Source: Musa acuminata AAA Group
Lineage: Eukaryota > Streptophyta > Magnoliopsida > Zingiberales > Musaceae
DNA length: 64,000 nt
Reading direction: 5' to 3'
Assembly (NCBI RefSeq): GCF_036884655.1
Contig: NC_088340.1
Coordinates: 2,426,001-2,490,000, forward strand
A program made the position numbers and the translations under genes. The notes beneath the pieces are model-generated. The model did no database searches, had not been told where the DNA came from, and saw nothing but the letters and a program-made list of their open reading frames with translations. Below are positions 1 through 13,205 of this stretch, in pieces. Within the stretch, counting starts at the first letter, position 1; every line of letters begins with the position of its first letter.

Positions 1-1379
1 TACATCGACGATGATTGTAGTATCATCGTTGGTGTCTCCAAGTGCGATGGTATCGTCACCCACCTCGTGTGGTTGAACCCTCAATGTTCCTCCACAACGT
101 CCACTCGTGACAACACGAAGGGTATCCTCGTCGCGTCATAGCATGGGATGAGAGTTTCGGCTTTAGGGCATCCTGTAGCATCGTATCCTCGAGCAAGCAA
201 ACACTCGTCAAAGCAACCCCCTCAATGGTAGGAGAGGCCTCCTAGGATTCCCTTTCGTTGGGTGGCCGAAGAGGTGAGGCGACAACCATGCTTGGCGAGC
301 AAGTGTAGGGCTTCAACAATGGAGAATAGGGATTGATTGTCATGGTCCATGTAAAGAGAGGGTTAATTACATATTATCCTCATAATTACTTATCTTTAGT
401 ATCCAGATCTTTACATTTTAAAAAGTTATATTGATATTTCTATAATTACAAAAATAAAACATCTAGGTTCATTTATCCTCGGTTTTACTAATGAAAATAT
501 GAAAACAATAAGAAAAAGATAATTTTAATGTTTCAATTAATGAAAATATGACAAACGACGATACCATCGAAAGCTGAGGATGGATGTTGTGGATGAGGAT
601 AATGACAGTGAGAGATGAGGGTTGCTTTATATTTTCGTCGACATGAATGCAATTATCGAGTGATCCTCTCAGTCGCTCGGCAATTATCTCGACGTTGATG
701 CAAATGCAAAGCAACCTTCACCTCTTGTCGTCGCTCTCCTCATCTCAACACCCACCTGCGGCTTCTAGTATCGACATCGTCCATCACCATCAATTAAAAT
801 ATTAAAATTATTATTTTTTATTTATTTATATATTTTCATTGATAAAACGAATGACGTTATGATAAATGAACCTAAATATCTTACTTTCATAATTATAAAA
901 ATATTAATATAATTTTTAAAATATATAAAAATAAAAATATTAAAAATAATTAATTACAGGAGATAATCTATTATAATTGGTTCGTAAAGAGGACGGTGAA
1001 AATGATTCCTTCGTGCTTGACCCGGCTGCGACGTCGAAGAAATCGACCGTGCAGGCAACGAGGTCACCAGCCATTTTTCTCAAGGGATGCCTTCGAGTTG
1101 TGAAACAGCCATGCCGACCACGTCAATGGAGAGGAAATGTACCGCCCTCGATGAACCGTCAACTATCACCGACAAAGATTTTCCTCACCGGTGAAGCCTG
1201 CTGCGTTGCATGATTAAAGCTTTTCACCTCATTTTTTTTTTCTTACGAGTTTTACTTAAAATATTAAAAGATTAGCCTTAGGAGGTATTGGTTAAAAAAT
1301 TAATAGGTTACATATGTTTACTTAATATTATAACTTATACTCATTAATAGTTTTTTTTTTAATTTTGGAAGACGATGTG
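1..1379. other. intergenic, no gene recognised
   Basis: AT-rich stretches (about 360-560 and 780-980) alternate with short GC-richer blocks. Open frames here are short and resemble no family I know. The first 300 bases are GC-richer and could belong to a neighbouring repeat cut by the window edge. I see no tRNA, promoter or coding signal I can support. Confidence 0.5.
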
Positions 1380-1605
1380 AAGACAGTGATTTCTACTAAA
1401 TCTGTCTATAAATATTTGCATCAATAGGTGGATATATCTGCTGGAAATGGGGATGGATAGTGTTGTTTGTGGAGGCTGTTAGTATTGTCTAGAATTAAGA
1501 TTTTTTGGAAGAATGCTTCTGCATCATCATCTCTCTATGTCTGACAGACTTGCTCGCCTACGGGTGTGCAATGCTATTTTGTGTTCTTTTCGTGAGTTGG
1601 AACTT
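1380..1605 (+). pseudogene. LINE-type reverse-transcriptase C-terminal (zf-RVT) relic
   Basis: Broken frames read like the zinc-binding region after the reverse transcriptase of plant non-LTR retrotransposons. A 'STKSVYKYLHQ' stretch is followed by 'RIKIF(F)W' and then by 'RMLLHHHLSMSDRLARLRV' in another frame. This matches the family pattern S-x-K-S-x-Y, then K-x-x-x-F-x-W-x-x-x-x-x-x-L-P-T-x-D-R-L. At least two frame changes and a stop separate the pieces, so it is dead. The call rests on motif spacing alone. A fortuitous resemblance is possible. Confidence 0.45.
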
Positions 1606-2800
1606 GATCTATCTCTCATTTATTTTCTTTTTTGTTGATTTGTGGAGAATGGTCGAACAAAAACTTGCGTTGAGATTTTTCTTCTTTACTGATTGGCCGA
1701 CGTGGGATCGGTACAACGAGCGGACGTTATCGGGTGATAATACTTGATTGATGTTAATGTCTGTTGTTGTCTTCGTGCCATTGATCTGGTTCTATCCCGA
1801 AAGCATGTAACCTTCCAAGTAGCCCAAGTGGATCAAGTGAGTGCGATTCAAGCTTGAGGCTACGGTGACAGGTAGACTCATGAGGCTTTGTTGGCCCATA
1901 GTGATCGACTTGCGATCCTTCCGAAGTGCAGTTTCTCCATTGAACGAGGCTTATAGTCGTCCTGAGGTGCACCTTGGCTTTATCTAGTGATGCTTCACGT
2001 CACCCCGAGGTGCACTTTAGACAATAGAGAAAGTGAAAATGGTTAAGTATAGCTCAAAAGAGTTTAGGTTGAGTCTGCTTATCTCATCAGAGGCTAGCTC
2101 TTATACCTGATTTATCGCTAGAGGATGGTCGATTGCTCGTCCCCCCTTAAGCTTCTCGTATCGTCAATGATTCATTTATGTCGATTGTTAGTGAGTATAT
2201 CTTATTATCGATTACGTTAGGGAAGGATGATTAGAGGCACATCGTCTGTTAGCGCAAGTGCCTGGAACGAACAAGGGATGACAATCGACGTCAGGTGCCT
2301 GAAGAGTGGGGCCACGTCGTCAAAAATTAATAACCCCTGCGATTAAGCATATGACCCCTTTGGAAATTAAGGCTAAGGGGGATGTATTGCTGGCGACTGA
2401 TGGCACGATCGAGGGGAAGGTGTGAGGATGAGTCTGGTCATCATGTATCAATAATCGACTTGTGTGACTTCTTCGAGGATCACGTTGGGCGGTGAGTATC
2501 GATTCCAAGTGATGGCTCAAGACTCAGAAGATTCAGCAGAACAATGATTGTGTCATTGCTTTCCCTATAAAGCCTCATTGGTCTTTTTCCAGTGGTCGAG
2601 ACAGGCAAGGCTGTAAGATTATTTGCATGAGTTGTTTTAGGTGGCTTCTTCGACCTAAGGGAGGAAATGAGTTGGCAACATTGTTATTTTCTCTATCAAT
2701 CTCAATTAGTTAATATATACTCTTAGTTAAGACAACTTCTTTTCTTGAAAAAAGAATAAACGAGTACCACTTTATTTGAAATAAATATCCAATTTTATAG

Positions 2801-2849
<49 letters not shown>

Positions 2850-2954
2850 GTGTAGCACAGATCAATTTATAAATCTGAACGATAGACAAGTCGATTAATT
2901 CTTTCAACAAATATTAGACATCTATGCATTGATAAATTAGTAAAGCTATCTCGA
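1606..2954. other. intergenic, no gene recognised
   Basis: Moderately GC-rich sequence without a recognisable product. Its low coding quality and long mixed-composition blocks suggest old retroelement sequence, but I found no terminal repeats or pol motifs. A pure AT microsatellite lies inside and is listed separately. Confidence 0.4.
2803..2846. repeat. (AT)n microsatellite
   Basis: About 22 uninterrupted AT dinucleotides, the usual plant intergenic simple repeat. Confidence 0.95.
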
Positions 2955-3590
2955 ACCTTTTTCCTTGCATGATAAGACATATTTGGTCCCGAGATGAGTC
3001 ATCATCGACGTCACACGCCACGTCCCAACTAGTGTCAGAATTTGGCGCCACACATCATCAGAACCCCGTGACATACGTCAAGCTAGGTTCCGTACCGAGA
3101 TACTATGCGACAAGACTATCCCAAGGGCTCGAGGTGGTGCCGCTCAGGCATCCCCCAAGATGCTAGCCTGTCACAAAAGCTATCCCATCCCACAAAGGTC
3201 AGTGGTCATACCAAATCGAGGTGCAACCAATCGCATAATAGTATATAAACCCTCGGTCGACACCCGACCAAAGGGAGAAAAACTCGATATAAAAATACTC
3301 CACTAATTTGCTCGTCGGAGGGGCCAAAGTCGGAAAATACTCGACGAAGGCCATTTTGCAAGAAGGCGGACACCCCCGAGCAACGAGCGTATCGACCCAA
3401 GAGATACTTTCTATCGCACAAGGAAGAGCAGTGAGCCAGTCCGGATCCCGACCAACGTCGACCAACATTCCTTCCCGAGGGTGCAACCACCTCATCATCC
3501 TACTCATTCCATAAAAAACTTCCGATGTTGACCAACGGACCTAACCGTGCTGACTCATCAGCCATGGTACTTTTGTTCACTAACAGTGTA
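2955..3590 (+). repeat. LTR-like block (possible solo LTR)
   Basis: A GC-richer island in AT-rich surroundings. It carries a TATA-like 'TATATAAACC' near 3242 and a 'TTTGGCGCC' motif near 3047. There are no coding motifs, but many short GAC/CGA-rich words of the kind common in plant Ty3-gypsy LTRs. I found no clean TG...CA borders or target-site duplication, so the element type and limits are inferred from composition and TATA placement only. A second copy elsewhere in the genome would settle it. Confidence 0.35.
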
Positions 3591-3753
3591 AAATCTTTTG
3601 ATTATACTTGAAAAAAGATATTGTCAATCCTATGCATCGGTAAATATTTGAAACGTGTGCGTGATTCATTCCAAAGCATAGCCCACCACACAGCTTACAA
3701 AGTAAATGCCCCCTTCAGTAATCTATCAGATTGATCGACTGATCCATCCATCC

Positions 3754-6700
3754 ATGGCGGAGCGACGCAACGAGAACGTTTCCTCCGCTTCTCGTCTCCT
3801 ACTCCTCGTTCTCTTCTTTCTCTCCGCGGCGGAGGCGGAAGGAGCTGCCTTTACGGCTGCCGAGGCCGACGCAGCGATCTCCCGCTTCCAGGAGTACCTC
3901 CGCATCGACACCGCCCACCCGTCCCCGGATTACGCCGCCGCAGCCGCCTTCCTTCGATCTCAAGCCGATTCCCTCTCCCTCAAGCACGAAACCCTAGAAT
4001 TCGTCGCCGGCAAGCCCCTCCTCCTCCTCAAGTGGCCCGGACGCCGCCCTTCCCTCCCCTCCCTGCTCCTCAACTCTCACACTGACGTCGTCCCCGCCGA
4101 GCGCCACAAGTGGGTCCACCCGCCCTTCTCCGCCGCCCTCGGGTCCGAGGGCAACATCTACGCCCGCGGTTCGCAGGACATGAAGTGCGTCGGGATCCAA
4201 TACCTCGAGGCCATCCGCCGCCTCAAGGCCGCCCGCTTTGTGCCCGATCGGACCATCTACATCTCTTTCGTGCCCGACGAGGAGATCGGTGGGACGGACG
4301 GCGTGGGGGCGTTGGTGGCTTCGGACACGTTTAAGCAAATGAGGGTGGGAGTGGTGCTTGACGAGGGGCTGGCTTCGCCCCGGCCGGAGTATAGGGTTTT
4401 CTATGGCGAGAGATGCCCGTGGTGGCTCGTGATCCGAGCCCAAGGTGCGCCAGGGCACGGAGCGAAGCTTTACGATGGGAGCGCAATGGAGAATGTGATG
4501 AAGAGTGTGGAGGCGGTGAGGAGGTTCAGGGCGGCGCAGTTTGATTTGGTGAAGACAGGGACGAAGGTGGAGGGGGAGGTGGTGTCAGTAAATCTGGTGT
4601 ACCTCAAGGCTGGAATCCCATCGCCCACTGTAAGTGCCGTCAACTCTGCTTATTTCGATCAATTTCACTTTTTGAACTACCATCTTTCACTTGCCTCGAG
4701 TTCTGATGCCTCAGGTTTTTGTTCTCCGCAGTAAGTAGGTCATTTTCTAATCTTCTTTTAATGAAGCAAATTGATATTAGTTAAAATGGGTAGCTTATAT
4801 TTAAATTCAAAACATACAAGTAGATGGGAAGGCCATTCCCCTTTCTAGATTCGACTGAACCTACTAGCTCTAGCAAATTGAGGAAGCTATTTAGCTTACC
4901 CTCTCTAAATATATGAGAAATTTTATAGTCTTCAAAAATGGATTAACAAAAAACAAACGTCTTTAATAACATTCAAATACCAAATCACTGAGAAATTTTA
5001 TAGCGCAAGGTGGTCTGGTTTCCTTTGTCAACAGCTACCAAATCACTGAGTCAGTCTTAATATGTATTCGATGAATGCCTTTCTACAAAGCTGCCTTCCA
5101 TCCATCTCTAAGCTAAGCAGCTTCAGAGCGTAGGATTGATCTGTTTCCCAAGTATCTACACTTAGAAAGTACACAATTACCAGTATCATCTCTAATAACA
5201 AAACCTATACCCCCATCCATATTCTTCCACGAGGCGTTTCCATTGAGCTTATACTGACCAAGTGAAGGTTTCTCCCAGCATATTCTTATATGACACATCT
5301 CATTACAGCCCTCATACCGGTACTTCTTTACCACATTGGATAAGGAAGCAATTCTTTTAGTCCATATCCTCAGCTTATTGCAAGAGTTGTTGTCGAGACT
5401 ATCATGAGCGATGAGGGACCAAAGGATCAGCATGTTAGTTTAACCACCATCAATTCCTTTCAAAAGCCAAGCATCATTCGTAGCTCGTAAGAAAGACAAA
5501 TTTAGTGTCTAATTTCTGTTTGAAAAACTGCCAGATCATGGTGGAAAAAGAACACAGGAAGAAGGGATGAGGAATAACTTCATTCTCCACATGACACAAT
5601 TGAGACAAATTCCCATTTCCAATCCCCAAAGTAGCTAACCTATCCAAAGTGGAGAGGCAATTGTGCAACAATTATTTAACCTGAGGACACTAATTTGACT
5701 GGCTTCTCTACTCAGGCTATGAACAAAAATATAAGCAAATTTTCCCAAACCTAAACCTTTGGAATCAGGTTTCCAAAACTAGAAATCCTTCTGAGGCTCA
5801 AGCGATATGTAAATAGAAATAGTCTTACCCAAAATATGACCAAAAGCTTTGAAGAATTTTATCCCCGTTCGACTGTCTGTTGCAAAGCAAATCAACCACA
5901 GAAGACAAATTAAGCAAATCATTCACCCTATAGAAAGTAGGTTTAGCAACTAAGGGCACATAAGAATCCAGTTACCATGAAACCTGCCCCTAGAATTACC
6001 ATGTGAACAAACTTGGAAAACCCAGAACACAAATCTTCCATGACTTAAGACAACGTCCAGCTCCAGTTAGCACATTTATGAAGTTATTCAGGCTTTCAGT
6101 CATGCTGTAAGAGTTCACTTTCATACTTTCCATCTCACTGTCGTGTTAGATGGAATCTGAAGATTCTGTAGGGCAACTGGTGGAGGAATCAGCTAGCCTC
6201 TCTCTCCTCCTCTTTTTCATTTTCATTTTTTTTTCCGCTTCATCAATCATTGGAAAAATTTTCATGTAGAAATCTTACATGCTTCTCCCTTGTATCTTTG
6301 TTCATTATTGTGGAAAAAAATCCTCCTAATCACACTCCTTAACTTTCGTCTATATTTGTGGTACTCGAATCACATCCAGGGCCTGCAATCATTATATCTC
6401 ACCCATTTGTTTCCTCCTCCTGGTGGCATCAACCATCTTTATCTTAATTAAATGCTAACTCAAGCCTTACTGCTTGAACTCGAAATCACTATTTTGCACA
6501 TGCTTCTTCTATGATGTCAACAATTGTCTCTAACAAGACTGTAATGACATTTTCAAGTTGACTTGTTCTTCCACTTCTTTTTATTTCTAACACCGGTACA
6601 TGCATATTAACACATGATTAATTGAGTCATTTAGTATGTAAAAAGAAGAAAGGTTTGTGTCTGTATAATCCGGCCGTCTATTTGTTGAACATAAACTGTC

Positions 6701-9260
6701 TATTGGAGAGTGATGATGATGGACAGTTCTCCAGCTTATTCCATAAAGCGTAGAAGAGGTTTTGTTGATGATATTTAACTTTATCCGTGCATCAGTTTGC
6801 TCTCGTTGTTTGCCATCTTAAGTTGCTCTTACTCATCATCTGAAGTAATCCATAGTTTGTCCTTTTGTGTGCTGGAATTTTAATCTCTCCATGTTACACC
6901 TCTACCAGAAACTAAACCTAAATCTCTGATCAAATTTCTTCAAATATGGGAATAAAGAAGTGTTATTTTTTGTATTTTAGTTGGCTGCTTTGAGGCTAAT
7001 TTATTTGAGAGTAGTAAACTCAGATAGTCTAAAATAATACTATTAAGAATGAGCTTTGAAGACACATCAGCAAGATCAAGATAAGCCTTTGTTGTTCAAA
7101 TAAAGTCTGACCGAATTACCATTATGTTTTCTGACAATATTTCCTTACTAAAACAAGATAAATCCCTATTTTGCATTATGGTTTCTAGTTAATTATGTCA
7201 ATGATAAAGTAACTCAAAAGTAAGTTAAATATGTTAGGAGTCATTAATCTGATTTACTTTATATTTTAAGTGATTTAGACTATTGTCGTGAGGTTTCTCA
7301 CTGATTTTTTGATTTTAGTAACAAAGTCATTTTCTCTTAAACATTTTTATACATTTGATTGTTAAAAATGATATCATCAAGTTTAACAACTTAACTGTCA
7401 TTTATTGGATCAAAATTCTCATATATGCATACAAGATGCTCTAATTTCTTCAGTTTCATTGGAACGTTCTGGATGTCATTTCTTTCTCGGTGAATATATA
7501 ATTCATGTTCTTTTATGAATTATGGATTCCACTTATGAATGTATCTCAATGGCTTTCTATCAGGGTTTTGTCATGAATCTTCAGCCATCTGAAGCAGAGG
7601 TTGGTCTTGACATCCGAGTCCCTCCTAACACTGATCCCAAAGCATTGGAGAAACGAATTGCTGAGGAATGGGCACCATCATCACGCAACATGACATATGA
7701 GGTATGTGCTAAATAAGTGTTTCATCAACTTGTTCAAGAAATATCGAACAATGTCTTTTGAATGCATAACTTTGTTAAGGACTGGTTCCAAATTTATGGA
7801 ACCGATTTATTTGTCATCTGAATGTTTCCCATCAATGGTCTCACAGTGCGCTCAGGTCATTGTAGTCTGGAAGTTGATGTACGTATGTCTGCTTCTTTTA
7901 CTTTGTATATGAAGATTCCAGTTTAGCTTCTTTTTTTTTCTTCTCATTTTACATGATCTTAATAGGAACAGGAACATCTGTGTTCTTTCAACTTAATCCA
8001 TTAGGCTTTTTGATCTTTTTGTGCCTTTACAATTGGTCTAAAGGTATATTTGTATTGAGCAGTTTAAGCAGAAGGTGTCTGTGTATGACATGTTTGGAAA
8101 GCCAGCCATCACTGCTGCAGATAGATCTAACTCTTGGTGGATACTGTTCGAAGAAGCTGTGAAGGAAGCCAATGGTAAACTTAGCAAGCCAGAAATTTTC
8201 CCAGCCTCAACTGATGCTCGCTTTTTTCGAGAACTGGGAATACCAGCATTTGGTTTTTCACCGATGGCAAACACTCCTATACTACTCCATGACCATAATG
8301 AGGTTTGTCTTTAGCACAAGTTCCTTCCTCAAAAATACATAAATGACAATAATAGATAAGAATACTATCTTGATATGTTGAGAACAATTGTGAAAATTGT
8401 GAAAGAAGTAGCTTTCCAAGTCAGAAAGATTTAGATTAACAAAAGTTCAAAGCCAATAAAATGCTTAGAAAGCAAATGTTTTCATGAGGTGGACTAATTT
8501 TCCTTCACACAATTATTTGAGAAAATTGTTTATATTTTCACAGAGTTGGTACTTGTACATAGTTCCACAATTATACATGTACTAGAAGACGTATGGACTT
8601 TCATAGTATAGGTTATTATGCATGGTTTGATGCTTCTGAATTTCAATTCCTCTTTGTGGACCGGTAAACGACATTTCAACAAATGGATATTTTTCTGGAC
8701 ATGTAGACGTTCATGATTTGGTGCTTCATAATATCATGTCTGGTGCTCACAAGTGTAGATAATATTATAAAACTGGAACTAAAGACATACAACTTGTTTT
8801 TTTCTTTTCGGAACTTGTTCCCATCGATGGAAAGACTACATAAGATACTGGACTAAATCATTAAGGTTTTAAATTTTTTGATGACATAAAGAACATGAGA
8901 CATGCTCTATCCTACTAGAAACTTGCACAACTGAAAGGCAAACCAAATGGTCTTTTTGCTCCTTTATCGGTAGTTTTATCATGATAACCATTTTTTATCT
9001 ATTGCTTTGTAACATATTTTTTCTGAAAACTAGGAACACTTAAAGAAGCTTGCTATTTTGAAACTTTTCTCACTGTTCTAAGGGTGTTGCAACAATTGCA
9101 CTGTTCTTCCTTATTGGATGTGTAACATTTTTCCGCTTTACAACTGCTGCAGTTCTTAAACAAAGAGGAGTATTTGAAAGGGGTTACCATATACGAGTCT
9201 ATCATCAAAGCATTTGCTTCTTACAAGGATGAGGTTGAAGAATCCAGAGCAGAGTTGTAA
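3754..9260 (+). CDS. ACY1: aminoacylase-1-like M20 metallopeptidase (N-acyl-L-amino-acid amidohydrolase)
   Basis: Predicted to hydrolyse N-acylated amino acids to free amino acid and carboxylate using a two-metal centre. Four exons, 3754-4629, 7564-7701, 8063-8302 and 9153-9260, join in phase 0 at GT-AG borders into 453 codons. The family is usually about 430-440 aa. Metal and catalytic motifs are visible: 'NSHTDVVP' (H109, D111), 'GSQDMKCVG' (D142), 'DEEIGG' (E176/E177), the dimer-type His in 'APGHGAK', and 'HDHNE' near 414-418. I start at 3754 rather than the in-frame ATG at 3706 because it gives a basic N-terminus followed by a hydrophobic run ('LLLLVLFFL'). That looks like a signal peptide and suggests the secretory pathway. 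Exon 1 is very GC-rich and later exons are not. Intron 1 is 2.9 kb and contains a LINE fragment. The start is less certain than the family. Confidence 0.93.
5100..5690 (-). mobile_element. LINE 3' fragment (zf-RVT plus RNase H) in ACY1 intron 1
   Basis: On the minus strand, 5474-5671 reads like a zf-RVT region ('LDRLATLGIGN...LCHVENEVIPHPFFLC'). Residues from 5433 down to 5113 match the plant non-LTR RNase H start: 'WEKPSLGQYKLNGNAS', then 'GGIGFVIRDDTGN' and a terminal 'SEAA'. The acidic D expected in 'KLNxDG' is replaced by N. The two pieces are broken by stops. It lies antisense to the host gene within its first intron and is a 5'-truncated dead copy. Confidence 0.65.
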
Positions 9261-10898
9261 GTAGTGTAATGCATTTTACCCCTCCCTCCCATTAATAAGA
9301 TTTGCGAAGAGCAGCAAGCAAGATGCTGAAAGACGGCAACGAGGAATTCTGTTACATCCAATCACGAAATGCAACTGGATACCTATGTGTTGTGAAGCCT
9401 CTACGAGATGATTGTAAGAATATCGTGGCAAGCATTTTATTCAAAGACTCGCAGTGATGTGCTCCGAAAATGGTACTATATTGTATTTTTCTGTATCAGT
9501 CTTTTTCTGTAACCTATGCCCGTGCTGAAGCCATCAAAACAGAACTAGCTAGCTTCAATATTTTTTGTTTTTGTTTTTGTTTTGCATAGTCGGCACAACT
9601 AAAATTTCCTAACATTCTTGGTTTTTTCAGTATTTTTTGTTTTATTAGATTAAATTTTGTTTATCGATCATAAATTAGAGATTCTCGAGAAAAAGAAACA
9701 TAAAGCCAACAATTACATAAATATAATTTACAAAGAAATATAAAATAACTTACGACGCATATTGCCAAAGATGTTTTTCTATTTGACAAACGAGTAACGT
9801 GTGCCAAAGAAAGACTATGATGTAAGCATCGTAGTTGATCCGTCGTCATATTCTTTAATGTATCGATCAATGTATTATCATGAAAAAAGAAAATGTTAGC
9901 AAAGCATGTTATGCACATATGTTTTGACAAGTGTCCAAAGTGTCATTATCTTATTTGATGTGACTCGATGCTTCTTAATAATCTTGAATGACTTACGATA
10001 TGGGAAAAATTCATTCTAGAAGTTTAGCACCATTAGAAATCAATATTTTGTTCAGGGGTACAAATAACTTAAAATCTACATTGTGTTATGAACGACGGAG
10101 ATTAGCTATTATGCACACACATTATTAGATATGAATAGGAAAACCAAAAAGAAAAGGAAAATAGAAAGAAGTATTTATATGCTTAGCATATAAGAATTTT
10201 TGATCGATGCCCCCATGGCAATGTTTGACATTTCAAAGCCAACATTAATTGGTTGCGTCAGCTGCAGCGGCAGCCTCCTCGGTCTTCTCCGAGTCTCTGT
10301 CAGGGGAGGAGTCTGCCTCGTGGTTTTACAACGTATCTGTCACCACCGCGAGACTGATTCTTCTTCTTCCTCCCGGAGGACTTATGATCGCCCGTCTTCT
10401 TGGTCTCGCTGCCGCCGGTTCTCTCGTGGATGGAGAACGAACGTATAATTATAAAGTACTTTAAATATTTTGTAAATAATATGTATTGACGTGTATTTTG
10501 TTTGATAAAATTATATCTCAAAAGTTCATCGAATATATTATAATAAATTTATCCTTCTAATATTTTAAATATTAATTTAAAATAAATATATTTTCTTTAT
10601 TTAAATTATTAAGTAAATAAATATAATCTTATATATAAAAAATTCATATGGCCCAAATATAAATAGTAAATTAATATTTTATAATTTTTTAAGGGATTGT
10701 CGATAGTGAAAAACTTGGAAATGGACTGTTTCAGAGGGAATGGGAGACTTTGACTGCGGGCATCTACATCAGCTCCCCACGCCAGTCTTTCGAGGAAGCC
10801 TACTTCTTCCCCGTCTTCCTTCGATCATGTCAACTGGGATAAATGGTGTGTTATAAAAGCACTCTTTCTGAAGGTCATACTGCGGGAGGGGGGGAAGG
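9261..10898. other. ACY1 3' region and PHT1 upstream region
   Basis: Mostly AT-rich. Sequence to about 9500 is probably the ACY1 3' UTR. A GC-rich island at 10240-10440 has open frames on both strands, but I recognise no product and regard it as a fragment or chance. The 200 bases before the transporter are presumably its promoter and leader. I looked for the phosphate-starvation site GNATATNC there and did not find a clear copy. Confidence 0.45.
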
Positions 10899-13205
10899 AT
10901 GGGCCTCAAGATTCTTACAGCGCTCGACCATGCAAGAACACAATACTACCACTTCAAAGCCATCATCATCGCCGGCATGGGCCTCTTCACCGACTCCTAC
11001 GACCTCTTCTGCATCACGCCTGTCATGAAGCTGATAGGGCGGATTTACTACGATCCTCAGGGAGCGACGCCGGGCGTGACGCCACCCGCGGTGGTCTCCG
11101 CCATCGTGGCTATCGCGCTGGTCGGCACAGTCATCGGCCAGCTCATCTTCGGCATGCTTGGGGATCGCGTGGGCCGTCGGCGCGTCTACGGGTTCTCCCT
11201 CCTCCTCATGATCGCCAGCTCGTTCGGTTGCGGTTTCTCCATCTGCCGCACCCGCAATTGCGTGCTGACTAGCTTGTGCTTCTTCCGGTTTATGCTTGGG
11301 ATCGGCATCGGCGGCGACTACCCACTCTCGGCGACCATCATGTCTGAATTCGCTAACAAAAGAACGAGGGGTTCGTTCATCGCCGCGGTGTTCTCGATGC
11401 AAGGGTTCGGGATACTGGCCAGCTCAGGGGTCACCATGGCGATCGCTGCAGCGTTCAAAAGGGCAACCAAGGCATCGAGCATCGACCCGCTGCGCACGCC
11501 AGAGGCAGCGGACTTGGCGTGGCGCATCATACTGATGATCGGTGCCATTCCGGCGGCTTTGACGTTCTACTGGAGAATAACCATGCCGGAGACCGCCAGG
11601 TATGAACCTGGCTACTTTTTGTTCATCACTATGGCCGTCGGTCATGCGGGCTCCAGCTCTTGAACAGCCTCTCTTTGCAACTGCTCCTTTCCTTGTGGTG
11701 GTAATTAACTAGGAGACAAACAATCGACAAAACCTAGTTTATGCCATATGCAAGCTGCTGATGATCACAAAGCTGGTTTTAGCATCCCTTCGATCATATC
11801 TTTCTATCTTTATGCATCTATCTGGCTCTACATAATGCATTTCAGGCATAGCCAAGAACCATTGGGTTGTACTGGAGATAGTGAGGAGATCGCAGCTGAG
11901 CCTTTGGATTACGTTAAATTCAGATTACAGAAACAAGGAATAGTTTATTTCACGTGCTCTCTGTTCGATTAATTATTTGCAGCGGAGTTACAGGCTTGCT
12001 TATATAATGAATGCGAGGGACACGAGATTCTGTGTAGATTTAGGCAGACTCCATTAGCCGTCCTTTCCTCCGCCACCTCTCCAGTTGCTTTATCCAGGGC
12101 CACAAGTTACCCCGATTGACATAGTTTATTGAGATATTTAGCTTGTAGGTGCCCTTGTGTGTGTCTCTGTGTGTGTATATATATATATAAGAGACAGGGA
12201 AAATGACAAGACTTGCTGCGTTAATTAGTTATTTTGGTATCAGCACGGTGATTTTGAAGCTTGTGCAGATATACAGCACTGGTGGAGCAGGATGTGATCA
12301 AAGCGACAAATGACATGGGGAAGGTGTTGGTGGACTTCGATATGGAAACTTCAGAAGTTTCAGGCGGACCCCGTCGACCAGCCCCAACGTACGGTCTCTT
12401 CTCAAAGCAATTCATGGGACGGCATGGCCGGAACCTGTTTGCGTGCGCCATGGCATGGTTCTTGGTTGACATCCCCTACTACAGCAGCACTCTTTTCCAG
12501 TCGCAAATCTACAAGCCGTGGTTCCCTCCGTCTGACCATGTAAATGCTTACGAGGAGGTCTACAACGTCGCAAAATTCCAAGCAATCATCGCCGTGGCCT
12601 CTACCATCCCTGGCTACTTCGCCACCGTCTACTTCATCGAACGCACCGGCAGGCGAAAGATTCAAATGATGGGTTTCTTCTTCATGGCAATCTTCCTGTT
12701 CGCGCTAGCAGGTCCCTACGACAAGTATTGGCACGACCACACCAAAGGGTGGTTCATCGTTCTTTATGGCTTGACCTTCTTCTTCTCCAACTTCGGCCCC
12801 AACACCACGACCTTTATCGTGCCCGCCGAGCTGTTTCCTGCTCGCTTCCGGGCCACCTGCCATGGGATATCCGGCGCGTCGGGAAAAGTTGGTGCCATAA
12901 TCGGAGCTGTTGGATTCCTCTGGGCCTCTCAACAGAGGAACAAGAAACATCTGAATCCAGGATGGAAGCCGGGGATCGGAATGACGTATGCATTGACTAT
13001 CCTGGGTGGTGTGTGTCTCATTGGAATGCTTCACACCTATCTCTTTACGCCTGAAACTAAGATGAGGTCCTTGGAGGAGAATGAGTCCGGGGAAAGTCAA
13101 CATGGTGCCGAGGACCTAGAGAATATCGACCACAGTGTATTCACATCCAGCGCTCCGAGTGTTCATCCTCTCGGTGGACGTTCTCCTCTGCAATCACCTT
13201 TGTAG
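10899..13205 (+). CDS. PHT1: high-affinity inorganic phosphate transporter, PHT1 family
   Basis: Plasma-membrane H+/phosphate symporter of the major facilitator superfamily, for phosphate uptake or redistribution. Two exons, 10899-11599 and 12269-13205, join inside an Arg codon (donor CAG|GTATGA, acceptor TGCAG|ATATAC) into 545 aa. Typical PHT1 proteins are 520-550 aa. It has the PHT1 signature '[13 protein letters not shown]' (about 138-150), the MFS loop motif '[11 protein letters not shown]' (88-98), the N-terminal '[21 protein letters not shown]' region (7-27), the boundary motif '[14 protein letters not shown]', and a second-half '[17 protein letters not shown]' segment. The hydrophobic pattern fits 12 helices with a central hydrophilic loop. 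The C-terminus is hydrophilic, as usual. The 669-bp intron sits after the sixth helix. Family assignment is secure, but which PHT1 member it is cannot be told. Confidence 0.96.

Noticed and set aside
10200..10464. Possible small Ala/Ser-rich or Lys/Arg-rich protein in the GC island
   Set aside because: Frames exist on both strands with no family match. It may be a gene fragment but cannot be supported.
10600..10898. P1BS phosphate-starvation element (GNATATNC) in the PHT1 promoter
   Set aside because: Several ATAT-containing words occur in this AT-rich stretch, but none satisfied the full 8-base pattern on inspection.
10875..11402. 175-codon minus-strand frame over PHT1 exon 1
   Set aside because: Shadow of the transporter exon with no domain pattern.
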